64,000 bases of DNA from Pseudomonas sp. B6002 (GTDB lineage Bacteria; Pseudomonadota; Gammaproteobacteria; Pseudomonadales; Pseudomonadaceae), in the NCBI RefSeq assembly GCF_013385985.1, contig NZ_JACAOY010000036.1:26722-90721 (forward strand), given 5' to 3'. The notes beneath the pieces are model-generated. The model was not told where the DNA came from and did no database searches. It worked only from the letters and a program-made list of their open reading frames with translations. The first letter of the stretch is position 1. Each line of letters begins with the position of its first letter. Below are positions 46,839 through 54,502 of this stretch, one piece after another. The translations under genes were made by a program, and so were the position numbers.

Positions 46839-47266
46839 CGGGACTCGTTGGCTTGCATAACCACCGCGCAATGGGCCATGGCCTTATTGCCCTGCAGCGC
46901 GGTTGGCGTCGAGTGTTGCCCTTGCGCATCCTTAAGTTGTGCCTCAAAGGCCTGTAACCCTTCGTGCATTTTCTGCAAGGTCGCAATCTGCGTGGCCAAC
47001 GCTTGTTTCTTGGCAGCGATGGCCTGGTCGGCACGTTCCCATGGCAGCACATCGCCCGGGTGGTCCTGCAGGATTTGCTGCAACTCCTTGAGCTTGAAGC
47101 CCAGTTGCTGCGCACACTTGATAAACATCAACCGCTCGACACTCTGCGCAGAATACACCCGGTACTGCCCCTGGCGTTGCGGCGTGCGCAGCAGCCCGAT
47201 CGCCTCATAGTGACGGATCGCCTTGACGGTCGTGCCCGACAGTTGCGCGGCTTTGCCGATGTACAT
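46835..47266 (-). CDS. MerR-family transcriptional regulator
   Basis: 143 residues from ATG 47266, with GGGAG 6 bases upstream. The N-terminal winged helix domain is MYIGKAAQLSGTTVKAIRHYEAIGLL, as a region, followed by the long dimerisation helix (about 80-118). Cys residues occur only at 53 and near the end (AHCAVV), so it is not clearly of a metal- or redox-sensing group. It overlaps the oxidoreductase gene by 62 bases and shares its transcript; the promoter upstream has MerR-type spacing. Confidence 0.88.
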   Translation of the reverse strand: MYIGKAAQLSGTTVKAIRHYEAIGLLRTPQRQGQYRVYSAQSVERLMFIKCAQQLGFKLKELQQILQDHPGDVLPWERADQAIAAKKQALATQIATLQKMHEGLQAFEAQLKDAQGQHSTPTALQGNKAMAHCAVVMQANESR

Positions 47267-47849
47267 GAAAACTCCCTTTTTCAACGAGTGTGCCCGCTTG
47301 CTTCAACCACTTTGTTCGCTGCGCCGGCGTAGAGCCCAGCACCGGTCCGAACAGCAGCGTCTTGACTGGCTTGATGCCACAAAACGCCAGGGTGGTCTTG
47401 CGCATCTGGTGGACGCCCGGCATGCGATAGAACCAGCGGTAATACCACGGCAGCGTGTCCAGGGTCACCAACAAATGTGCAGTGCGGCCGAGCAACAGCT
47501 TGTCGGGGAAAGCCTTGCCCTTGCGGTATTTGAAGGCGAAGCCGGGTAGGAAGATTCGGTCAATGAAACCCTTCATCAACGCCGGAATACCGCCCCACCA
47601 GATGGGATAGATGAAGGTCAGGTGGCTCGCCCAGAGGATGTCGGCTTGGGCGCTGAGCAGGTCGGGTTCCAACGGTTGGGGTTGGGTGTAGCCGCTGTGC
47701 AGATTGGGGTCGAAAACCAGCTCGCCCAAGCGTAGGACGCGGACTTCATGGCCGGCGATTTTTGCGGCCTGGATGTAGGTATCGGCCAGTGCGGAACACA
47801 AGCTGGACGTTGAAGGATGGCCAAGGATAACCAGGGTGCGCGGCGTCAT
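47205..47849 (-). CDS. NAD(P)H dehydrogenase (quinone)-type flavodoxin-fold oxidoreductase
   Basis: 214 residues. The flavodoxin-like fold starts TLVILGHPSTSSLCSALAD, with the FMN/FAD-binding FIYPIWWGGIPALMKGFIDRIF near residue 80, typical of the MdaB/KefF/NQO1 group. It probably reduces quinones or electrophiles by two electrons. The last about 20 residues (after GTLVEKG) are encoded inside the start of merR, which is unusual; a normal member would end about there. The gene is preceded by a MerR-type promoter. Confidence 0.87.
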   Translation of the reverse strand: MTPRTLVILGHPSTSSLCSALADTYIQAAKIAGHEVRVLRLGELVFDPNLHSGYTQPQPLEPDLLSAQADILWASHLTFIYPIWWGGIPALMKGFIDRIFLPGFAFKYRKGKAFPDKLLLGRTAHLLVTLDTLPWYYRWFYRMPGVHQMRKTTLAFCGIKPVKTLLFGPVLGSTPAQRTKWLKQAGTLVEKGSFHVHRQSRATVGHDRQGDPSL

Positions 47850-47857
47850 GGGTGGAT

Positions 47858-47907
47858 CCTGAAATAGAGTATTTCAGGGTAAGGGCTGCCGTATAGGGGA
47901 GAGTCAA
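47858..47907 (-). promoter_or_regulatory. MerR-type promoter and 21-bp palindrome
   Basis: On the minus strand TTGACT (47902-47907) and TTACCCT (47876-47882) are separated by 19 bases, the long spacer typical of MerR-activated promoters. Overlapping the start region is the perfect palindrome CCTGAAATA-GAG-TATTTCAGG at 47858-47878, 9 bases before the oxidoreductase ATG. The regulator encoded in the same operon is the obvious candidate to bind here. Confidence 0.6.
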
Positions 47908-48037
47908 GGCGTAGGGCCGCCATGGCCAGCAGGGCATTTCGGTATTGTTTGAAAGGCTCTTCCTTGAGCGTTCTTGGCCCCTTGTGGCCGTCAATGCCCC
48001 TGACTAGCCTGCCTCAACACTCAAAGAGCGAAACGGC

Positions 48038-48592
48038 ATGAGCGAACCCGGTATCGGCTTGACCACACCGCCTGCGGGCTACAGCGACTGGTTGACGGAC
48101 TTGAAAGGCCGAATTCACACGGCGCAACAACGTGCAACACTGGCCGTGAATCGGGAATTGGTGTTGCTCTATTGGCAGATTGGCCACGACATTTTGACCT
48201 GCCAGGCGGAGCAGGGCTGGGGTAGCAAAGTTATTGATCGACTTGCCCAGGATCTGCGTGCGGCGTTTCCCAACATGAAGGGGTTTTCGCCGCGTAACCT
48301 CAAGTACATGCGCGCTTTTGCCGAGGCGTGGCCAGACCCTGAATTTGTGCAAGAGGTGCTTGCACAATTGCCCTGGTATCACCATCTGGCATTGCTCGAC
48401 AAACTCCCAGGCCCCGAAACCCGCCGCTGGTACATCGCCCAGGCGATAGAAAACAACTGGTCGCGTAACTCGCTGGTGGTGCACATCGAAAACCGCTTGC
48501 TGGAGCACAGCGGCAAAGCTGTCAGCAATTTTGAAAGTCCCCCCAATTTGCCAAGCATCGAGCAGATTGCGCGGGAGTTGGCGGCCCACTAA
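48038..48592 (+). pseudogene. Truncated DUF1016 (YhcG-type) nuclease gene, N-terminal half only
   Basis: 184 residues matching only the DUF1016 N-terminal winged-helix domain: WLTDLKGRIHTAQQRATLAVNRELVLLYWQIG (region), LAQDLRAAFPNMKGFSPRNLKYMRAFAEAWPD (region) and LPWYHHLALLDKL. Family members are about 340-380 residues with a C-terminal PDDEXK nuclease domain. Here the frame ends just after VVHIENRLLEHSGKAVSNFE with a short unrelated tail, and a terminator follows. It may be a remnant or a domesticated DNA-binding fragment. Confidence 0.75.
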
Positions 48593-48598
48593 ACAAAA

Positions 48599-48622
48599 AA
48601 GCCTGCTTTTCAGGGCAGGCTT
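48599..48622. terminator. Terminator between DUF1016 fragment and ycaC
   Basis: An 8-bp stem (AAGCCTGC with GCAGGCTT) and 8-base loop. The A-run at 48591-48600 makes it a good terminator for the minus-strand ycaC transcript; on the plus strand the U-run is short. Confidence 0.75.
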
Positions 48623-48638
48623 TGTGTGCAGTGTTTAA

Positions 48639-49271
48639 TCAGTCCTTACGCGCCGTCAGCGCCGCGTACCCATTCATCAAGTTGCGATAGTTGGGAATAC
48701 GTTGGGACAACAGGTTCCCCAAGCCTTCGATGTCGTTGCGCCAGTCGCGGTGCAGCTCACAGGCCACCGAGAACCAGTTCATCAGTTGCGCGCCCGCTTG
48801 GGTCATCCGGCTCCAGGCCGCCTGTTGCACCGTGGTGTTGAAGGTGCCCGAGGCGTCAGTCACCACGAACACTTCGAACCCTTCCGCCAACGCCGACAAG
48901 GTTGGGAACGCTACGCACACATCGGTGACCACACCGGCAATGATGATTTGCTTACGGCCGGTGGCCTTGATCGCCTTGACGAAGTCTTCGTTGTCCCACG
49001 CGTTGATCTGGCCAGGGCGGGCGATGTACGGCGCGTCCGGGAACATCTCTTTCAGCTCGGGCACCAGCGGGCCGTTGGGGCCTTGTTCGAAGCTGGTGGT
49101 GAGGATGGTCGGCAGGTTGAAGAACTTGGCCAGGTCCGCCAGGGCCAGCACGTTGTTCTTGAACTCGTTGGGCGAGAAGTCCTGCACAAGGGAAATCAGG
49201 CCGGTCTGGTGGTCGACCAGCAACACGATGGCGTCGTCTTTGTTCAAGCGGTTGTAGGTTGGAGTGCTCAT
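48639..49271 (-). CDS. ycaC: YcaC-family isochorismatase-like hydrolase
   Basis: 210 residues from ATG 49271. Very close to E. coli YcaC along the whole length: DAIVLLVDHQTGLISLV, FFNLPTILTTSFEQGPNGP, PYIARPGQINAWDNEDFV, the nucleophile Cys in GVVTDVCVAFP near residue 118, and ACELHRDWRNDIEGL. YcaC forms ring-shaped assemblies; the substrate is not known. A single gene with its own terminator, divergent from the yjf-type operon. Confidence 0.93.
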   Translation of the reverse strand: MSTPTYNRLNKDDAIVLLVDHQTGLISLVQDFSPNEFKNNVLALADLAKFFNLPTILTTSFEQGPNGPLVPELKEMFPDAPYIARPGQINAWDNEDFVKAIKATGRKQIIIAGVVTDVCVAFPTLSALAEGFEVFVVTDASGTFNTTVQQAAWSRMTQAGAQLMNWFSVACELHRDWRNDIEGLGNLLSQRIPNYRNLMNGYAALTARKD

Positions 49272-49453
49272 GGTTGAAATCCTTTTTTGTTTAAGTGGGT
49301 TGGGCGTTGCGTTCAACATGGGCACAGATTAATGGGCAGGCGATGAGGGATAAATCGGCTGAAATAGGTAATACCGTCAACTCAGAGGGGACAATTGCCC
49401 GGCTACTAACCGTTCTGATGGTGTTCGTCGCGGGGAAATGTGAGACAAAAAAT

Positions 49454-49511
49454 CTCACGCGTGAGCTATTGAGCATTGTAAAAATTGCCTGTAGATTTTC
49501 TCACGCGTGAG
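49454..49511 (+). promoter_or_regulatory. Twin palindromic operators flanking the promoter of the yjf-type operon
   Basis: The perfect 12-bp palindrome CTCACGCGTGAG occurs at 49454-49465 and again at 49500-49511, 46 bases apart. Between them lie TTGAGC (49469-49474) and TAGATT (49492-49497) with a 17-base spacer, acceptable -35 and -10 elements. The second copy would cover the transcription start. This layout is what a repressor-operator pair would have. No sigma-54 promoter of the kind used by pspABCDE was seen. Confidence 0.7.
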
Positions 49512-49534
49512 TTTTTCACAACGAGGTCAGCACC

Positions 49535-50224
49535 ATGAAAAGCAGCTCTCCATCGGGCCAGCCCGCAGGGCCCGATACCGATTCAGCAAGCCTTCAGGGA
49601 GAGCGCTTGAAACCGTCCGCGAAAAAACCGTCGAGCTTCTACATGAAGCAGATGCGCGCGGGCCTGGCGGCCGCCGGTTATGTGAAACACGAGACTTGGG
49701 TGCTTCCCGAAAACCGAAGCCTGCTCAAGCAGATGGAGAAACAGCTCCGCCAGCCGATCCTGGCTGGCTCATTCATGTCGGAGATTTACATGAGCGCAGG
49801 CACTAACTGGAACATCGATCGACTGTTCACGGCGCTGCAGGCCCTGGACGAAGTGGTTTCCAACGACATCACGCTTTCTCTGGTTCAAGGCTCGGAGTCC
49901 AGCATCAAGCTGGAAATGAACGACTTCGGCGGCTTGCCGATTTATATCGCGGTGGTGGGTGAGCAGATCATCGTCGACACCGTGCTGGTCGACGTCGAGT
50001 CCATCAACAACGTCGAAAAATTCAATGACGCCGTGCTGCGCAGCCGGGAAATGTTCCCGCTGTCGTCGATCGGCATCGAGTCCATGCCCAACGGGCAAGT
50101 TGTTTACAACATGTTCGGCGCGCTGAGTTCTGACTCCAGCCTCACCAACATCGTGACCGAGGTGAAAACCCTCGTCGACAACGTGCAGCGCGCCAGCGAA
50201 GCCTTCGAACGTTTCTTCAATTAA
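49535..50224 (+). CDS. yjfI: DUF2170 (YjfI-like) protein with N-terminal extension
   Basis: 229 residues. The C-terminal part (about 95-225) is the DUF2170 domain of YjfI, with DFGGLPIYIAVVGEQIIVDTVLVD and FPLSSIGIESMPNGQ. E. coli YjfI has only about 130 residues. The extra N-terminal part has a disordered, charged start (1-35) and then SFYMKQMRAGLAAAGYVKHETWVLPENR (region), which resembles short DNA-binding antitoxin-type proteins of the MazE-like/DUF3018 kind. It may be the autoregulator of the operon. First gene after the twin palindromes. Confidence 0.82.
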   Translation: MKSSSPSGQPAGPDTDSASLQGERLKPSAKKPSSFYMKQMRAGLAAAGYVKHETWVLPENRSLLKQMEKQLRQPILAGSFMSEIYMSAGTNWNIDRLFTALQALDEVVSNDITLSLVQGSESSIKLEMNDFGGLPIYIAVVGEQIIVDTVLVDVESINNVEKFNDAVLRSREMFPLSSIGIESMPNGQVVYNMFGALSSDSSLTNIVTEVKTLVDNVQRASEAFERFFN

Positions 50225-50241
50225 GTATTCGGGAGTATCTG

Positions 50242-50940
50242 ATGACTCAGTCCATCTGGAGCAAACTGTTCACCGCGCTGCGTGGCGGTGCCAGCGAAGT
50301 CGGCGAAGCGATCGTCGACCAACAAGCCCTGCGCATCCTCGACCAGGAAATCCGCGATGCCGACACCGCGCTGGCCAACGCCAAGCGTGAGCTGGTCAGC
50401 ATCATGGCCAAGCACAAGTTGGCCAATGACCGCGTCGGCGAGTACGACGCCAAGATCACGGACCTGGAGACCAAGGCGATGGCCGCCATCCAGGCCAACC
50501 GCGAAGACCTGGCCCTCGAAGTGGCCGAAGCCATTTCGACCCTGACCAACGAGCGCGACGCCGAGCAGAAGCAAGCCGCCGAATTCGGTGGTTACGCCGA
50601 CAGCATGCGTAAGGACATCACCAAGGCCGAAAGCCGGATCAAAAGCCTGCGCCAGCAAGTGGACATGGCCAAGGCGCGTGAAAGCGTGCAAAAGGCTCAG
50701 GTCAGCGCGTCCATCGCCAGTGGCGGCGCCAACGGCAAGTTGGAGACGGCCGTTGGCACGCTGAACCGCTTGCAAGCCAAGCAGCAGCAACGCGCCGCTG
50801 AACTGGAAGCCCAGGACGAACTGGCCGAGGCCTCGACCGGGACTGACCTGGAACGCAAGTTGCGCGAAGCCGGCATCACGCCGAACGAAGGCAGCGCCAA
50901 TGCGATTCTGGAGCGCCTGAAGCAGAAGTCGGCTGAGTAA
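50242..50940 (+). CDS. yjfJ: PspA/IM30 family protein (YjfJ-like)
   Basis: 232 residues of the PspA/Vipp1 ESCRT-III-like family. A short amphipathic N-terminal helix (SIWSKLFTALRGGASEVGEA) precedes long coiled-coil helices covering about residues 25-185. Such proteins coat and repair the inner membrane under stress. It is 18 bases after the DUF2170 gene and is followed by an intrinsic terminator, so it and DUF2170 may be made in excess over the later genes. Confidence 0.92.
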   Translation: MTQSIWSKLFTALRGGASEVGEAIVDQQALRILDQEIRDADTALANAKRELVSIMAKHKLANDRVGEYDAKITDLETKAMAAIQANREDLALEVAEAISTLTNERDAEQKQAAEFGGYADSMRKDITKAESRIKSLRQQVDMAKARESVQKAQVSASIASGGANGKLETAVGTLNRLQAKQQQRAAELEAQDELAEASTGTDLERKLREAGITPNEGSANAILERLKQKSAE

Positions 50941-50955
50941 ATAATGCCGCAACAG

Positions 50956-50984
50956 GAAGGGCCTATTCTCGGCCCTTTCTTTTT
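50956..50984 (+). terminator. Internal terminator after the PspA gene
   Basis: A 7-bp stem (AAGGGCC with GGCCCTT), a 7-base loop and TCTTTTTA follow the PspA gene by 16 bases. It stands inside the operon and would reduce transcription of the six genes downstream. Confidence 0.75.
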
Positions 50985-50998
50985 ACGTCGAGGTCAGG

Positions 50999-51559
50999 AT
51001 GGACGCCCTCAAGGGTTTCAAGATGATCGCAGGCCTTGCCCTGCTGATGGTCGCACTGCAACTGTTCAATGTGGCGACCGGTTACAGCCTCATGGCCTTT
51101 GGCTTGATCCCCAGGACGGTGCCGGGCCTGTTCGGCATTCTCACTTCACCGTTTTTACACGGGTCCTTGGCTCACCTGAGCGCGAACCTGATTGCCTTTT
51201 TGGTACTGGGCACCCTGGTGATGATCGAAGGGTTCAACCGATTCGTGACCGTCAGCCTGATCATTATTCTGCTGGGCGGCGCGCTGGTCTGGCTGTTCGG
51301 TTTCAGTGGCGTGCACATTGGCGCCAGCGGCTGGGTATTCGGGCTGTGGGCCTACCTGTTGTCGCGTGCCTGGTTCCACAGGAGCTGGACCAACCTGATC
51401 ACGGCCGGGGTCGTGGCACTGCTGTATGGCGGGCTGGTCTTTGGCTTCCTGCCGCGCCAGGGCGTTTCGTTCGAGGGGCATCTGTTTGGTGCGCTCGCCG
51501 GATTTATTGCAGCCAAGGTACTTCTCTCTGCACCTCGCAGCAGGTTTAATGCCGGCTGA
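50999..51559 (+). CDS. Rhomboid-family intramembrane serine protease
   Basis: 186 residues, about six membrane helices. The rhomboid pattern is complete: HGSLAHLSANLIAF in helix 2 (His54, His59, Asn63), the nucleophile Ser110 in HIGASGWVFGL, and the catalytic His161 in FEGHLFGALAGF. It should cleave membrane proteins within the bilayer. It is not part of the E. coli yjf set; its place between the PspA and channel genes suggests that it acts on a partner of the stress system. Confidence 0.87.
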   Translation: MDALKGFKMIAGLALLMVALQLFNVATGYSLMAFGLIPRTVPGLFGILTSPFLHGSLAHLSANLIAFLVLGTLVMIEGFNRFVTVSLIIILLGGALVWLFGFSGVHIGASGWVFGLWAYLLSRAWFHRSWTNLITAGVVALLYGGLVFGFLPRQGVSFEGHLFGALAGFIAAKVLLSAPRSRFNAG

Positions 51560-51588
51560 GCGCACTGGAGCATCCAGGCGCCGAGACG

Positions 51589-52653
51589 ATGGCAACTACC
51601 CAGGGAATCAGGGGCAAAATGTCGATTTTTCTTTTGTTGCGCCTGTACGCCTCCTCCCTCTTTCACCGTTTCGGCTGGGCAGGTCTGGTCATCGCCCTGG
51701 GCGTGCACCTGAGCACCGCTTATTTGGGCCTGGTGCTTCTAGGCGAGCAGCACCTCACCACGCTCGCCACGTTTATTTACTTCTACCTAACCACCACACT
51801 CACCGTCGGTTATGGCGACCTCGCGCCGCAGACCTCGGCCGGGCGGGTGTTCGTGGCCGCCTGGATCATGCTCGGCGGCATTGCGCTGCTGACGGCAGCC
51901 ATCGGCAAAACCACCAGCAGTGTCATCGATGCATGGAGAAAAGGCATGAAGGGTAAAGGCGATTTCACCGGCAAGGTCGGCCACACGGTGCTCATCGGCT
52001 GGGAAGGCGCGCCCAGCGAGCGGGTCATCGAGTTGTTGCTGCAAGATGAAACCTCCAACGACAACCTGATCGTCATTTGCGATTGCACCCTCGATGAAAA
52101 CCCCATGCCCGGCAAAGCGGCGTTCATCCGCGGTGAAAGCCTGTCGTCCACCGCGTTATTGCTGCGTGCGGGTGTGCCCGGCGCCGAACGTGTACTGGTG
52201 CGAACCCCGTCGGACGACCTGACACTCGCCACCGTGCTGGCGGTGAACCAACTGAGCCCTGTCGGCCATGTGGTCGCCCACTTCAATGAAAGTGAAATCG
52301 CCGCACTCGCCAGCTCCTACGCGCCGCGGCTGGAATGCACCTCAAGCATGGCCATCGAGATGTTGGTGCGTGCTTCCCAGGACCCGGGTTCGTCAGTGGT
52401 CATCAATGAGTTGTTGTGCGTGGGCCAAGGCGCCACCCAATACCTGATGAAGTTGCCCGAGGCCTTCGAAGCCACCTTCGGCGACCTATACAGCCGGATG
52501 AAGGAGCATCACAACGCCACCCTCATCGGCTACCGCGCCAAAGGCGCCCAGCAACCTTCGATCAACCCGCCCAGCGCCACGCGCGTTGAGGGCGGCGAAT
52601 TCTTCTACATCGCCTCCACCCGCCTCAAGGACATTTCCAATGGGATGGTTTAA
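51589..52653 (+). CDS. Ion channel with TrkA-N (RCK-like) domain
   Basis: 354 residues. Two transmembrane helices (about 25-50 and 85-108) flank a pore loop with the potassium selectivity filter TLTVGYGDLAP. A cytosolic Rossmann-like regulatory domain follows (about 130-300): HTVLIGWEGAPSERVIELLL, FIRGESLSSTALLLRAGV, RVLVRTPSDDLTLATVLAVN. The start is either ATG 51589 or ATG 51619; both have only fair ribosome binding sites. Its end overlaps the DUF2491 gene by 14 bases, showing one operon. Confidence 0.88.
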   Translation: MATTQGIRGKMSIFLLLRLYASSLFHRFGWAGLVIALGVHLSTAYLGLVLLGEQHLTTLATFIYFYLTTTLTVGYGDLAPQTSAGRVFVAAWIMLGGIALLTAAIGKTTSSVIDAWRKGMKGKGDFTGKVGHTVLIGWEGAPSERVIELLLQDETSNDNLIVICDCTLDENPMPGKAAFIRGESLSSTALLLRAGVPGAERVLVRTPSDDLTLATVLAVNQLSPVGHVVAHFNESEIAALASSYAPRLECTSSMAIEMLVRASQDPGSSVVINELLCVGQGATQYLMKLPEAFEATFGDLYSRMKEHHNATLIGYRAKGAQQPSINPPSATRVEGGEFFYIASTRLKDISNGMV

Positions 52654-53314
52654 ACAGTTGATGGGGCTTGAAGCCCCGAGCGCGCGTCCTGAGTCGCATC
52701 ACGCTGGCGGCCAACCCCTGTCAAGCAACGGCCCGCTGGGCCTGGCACCGGGCAAAGGCGTGATGTTCGACTCGAGCCTCAAATTGCTGCTCGATGAGAA
52801 AACCTCGGTGGTCATCCCCGGCTCCCAGGAGATCTGGAGCAATGGCACCCTCGACCTCGGGCAATCGACCTGGCTGTCGCGCTACTACATGAACGACGAA
52901 GACTACTGGCTGCAAGTGCACACCACCGGCGAAATCGCCGGGCAGGTGGAGTCGGTGATCCTGTTCAACTACCTGAGCTACGTCACCCTCAGCAGCGAAG
53001 CGGAACTGCGCCGGCTGGCCGGCCCGCAAAGCCCGATCGGGCTGCCGACCTACACCCACAACGGCGTCGAATTCACCCGTGTGTGGGGCAGCGAAGCGGG
53101 CCAGACCGAACTGGTGGCGATGACCGAGCACGTGGTCAATCCCGAAGAGGCCTACAGCGTCGAGCACCGTTCGATGTTATACGCCCGTGACACCGGCCTG
53201 ACGGACCGCCGCGAGTTCCTGCTGTTTTCCGTCGAAGAAGACGCCGAAGGCACCATCAGCCTGAGCACGTCGCTGGGCATTTCGCTGTACACAACCGACC
53301 TGACCGCGCTCTAA
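52640..53314 (+). CDS. yjfK: DUF2491 (YjfK-like) protein
   Basis: 224 residues from ATG 52640, inside the end of the channel gene. It starts MGWFKQLMGLEAPSA, without signal peptide. LDEKTSVVIPGSQEIWSNGTLDLGQ and YYMNDEDYWLQVHTTGE are features I connect with DUF2491; the protein looks soluble and beta-rich. The biochemical function is unknown. In E. coli yjfK also lies directly between the PspA-like and DUF350 genes. Confidence 0.85.
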   Translation: MGWFKQLMGLEAPSARPESHHAGGQPLSSNGPLGLAPGKGVMFDSSLKLLLDEKTSVVIPGSQEIWSNGTLDLGQSTWLSRYYMNDEDYWLQVHTTGEIAGQVESVILFNYLSYVTLSSEAELRRLAGPQSPIGLPTYTHNGVEFTRVWGSEAGQTELVAMTEHVVNPEEAYSVEHRSMLYARDTGLTDRREFLLFSVEEDAEGTISLSTSLGISLYTTDLTAL

Positions 53315-53329
53315 ACAAGGAAGCCATTC

Positions 53330-53758
53330 ATGCTAGAAGCTCTCTCCATCTCCCTGAACAAAGCCGCCGTGCTCGGGTTTGTCCTCTACATCCTCGGGGC
53401 CGCCGTCCTGTTCGTGCTGTTCCAGTTCCTCTACACCCGCATCACCCCGCACAAAGAGTTCGAGCTGATTCGTGCGGGCAACGTGTCTGCGGCGGTCGCC
53501 CTGGGCGGCGCCATCGTCGGCTTCGCCATTCCGGCCAGCAACGTGATCGCCTACTCGATCAGCCTCCTCGACTTCGTCGTCTGGGCGCTGATCGCGGCAG
53601 TCGTGCAACTGCTGGCGTTCCTGCTGACCAGCCTGGTGCTCAAGGGCACGTCCGAGCGCATCAAGAACGGCGAGCTGGCGGCCGGCATTTACGTGGCGGC
53701 CGTGGCCATCAGCGTCGGCATGTTGAATGCCGCGTGCATGACGCCAACCTCGAACTGA
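53330..53758 (+). CDS. yjfL: DUF350 (YjfL-like) membrane protein
   Basis: 142 residues with four transmembrane helices (about 12-34, 50-70, 78-102 and 116-136). ELIRAGNVSAAVALGGAIVGFAIPASNVIAYS (region) is the DUF350 repeat unit, present twice in a two-helix arrangement. Function unknown; DUF350 proteins are regularly found beside glutathionylspermidine-synthase-like genes. Confidence 0.88.
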   Translation: MLEALSISLNKAAVLGFVLYILGAAVLFVLFQFLYTRITPHKEFELIRAGNVSAAVALGGAIVGFAIPASNVIAYSISLLDFVVWALIAAVVQLLAFLLTSLVLKGTSERIKNGELAAGIYVAAVAISVGMLNAACMTPTSN

Positions 53759-53776
53759 TCGCCCACGGAGCTCCCG

Positions 53777-54490
53777 ATGAAACGAAGCAAGTACGTCCAG
53801 CTGTCGCTGGCAGCGTCGGTCGCCATGGCGATATCCGGCTGTGGGCCGACGGAAAAAACCTACGATTTGCAGAAGAAGTACAACTTCCAGTCGGTGCAGC
53901 AATGCGCCGATGAAAAACTGCCGGTGGACGTCTGCTCGGACGCCTACATGACCGCCATGGCCGAACACCGCCGCATTGCGCCGGTGTACGACAACCAGGC
54001 CGATTGCGATGCCGACTTTGTCGCTGACTGGTGCCAGCAAGACTCCACCGGCAAATTCATCCCCCGGCTGGGCGGTTTTGAACTGACCGCCGAAGGTCGG
54101 GTGACGCAGTCCCAGGTCGACGCGGCCAACGCCCAAGTCGGCGGCGCGCAAGCCAACAGCGGCGGCTCGGGCTTCTCCACCAGCAGCCTGCTGACCGGCC
54201 TGCTGATCGGCAACATGCTGAGCAACAACCGCAACAGCTACCGCTCCGAGCCGGTGTACCGCTACCGCGATGACCGTGGCGACTACGGTTCATCAACGCT
54301 AAGCCAGCGCGTCTCCAAAGGCTCGACCTTCAGCCGCTCGAACCAGGCCCGCTACGGCAGCAGCAGCTACTCGAACACCCTGCGCTCCTCCAACAAATCC
54401 AGTACCGTTGCGTCGGCCACCTCCCGTGGCGGCTTCGGCAGCAAGGCCAGCGCACGCAGCGGCTGGGGCGGCGGCGGGTCGAGCAGTTAA
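53777..54490 (+). CDS. yjfM: DUF1190 (YjfM-like) lipoprotein
   Basis: 237 residues. The N-terminal signal ends in AISGC followed by GPTEKTYD, a fair lipobox. The N-terminal half (about 35-125) contains six Cys residues (QQCADE, VDVCSD, ADCDAD, ADWCQQD) that could form disulphides in the periplasm. The C-terminal 100 residues are low-complexity Ser/Gly/Arg, ending GWGGGGSSS, as in DUF1190 proteins. Between the DUF350 and ligase genes, as in E. coli. Confidence 0.86.
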   Translation: MKRSKYVQLSLAASVAMAISGCGPTEKTYDLQKKYNFQSVQQCADEKLPVDVCSDAYMTAMAEHRRIAPVYDNQADCDADFVADWCQQDSTGKFIPRLGGFELTAEGRVTQSQVDAANAQVGGAQANSGGSGFSTSSLLTGLLIGNMLSNNRNSYRSEPVYRYRDDRGDYGSSTLSQRVSKGSTFSRSNQARYGSSSYSNTLRSSNKSSTVASATSRGGFGSKASARSGWGGGGSSS

Positions 54491-54502
54491 GGAAGGCGAG
54501 CC

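Noticed and set aside
49290-49453. Short open frames upstream of the yjf-type operon
   Set aside because: No ribosome binding site and no coding character; the stretch is better seen as the divergent control region of ycaC and the operon.
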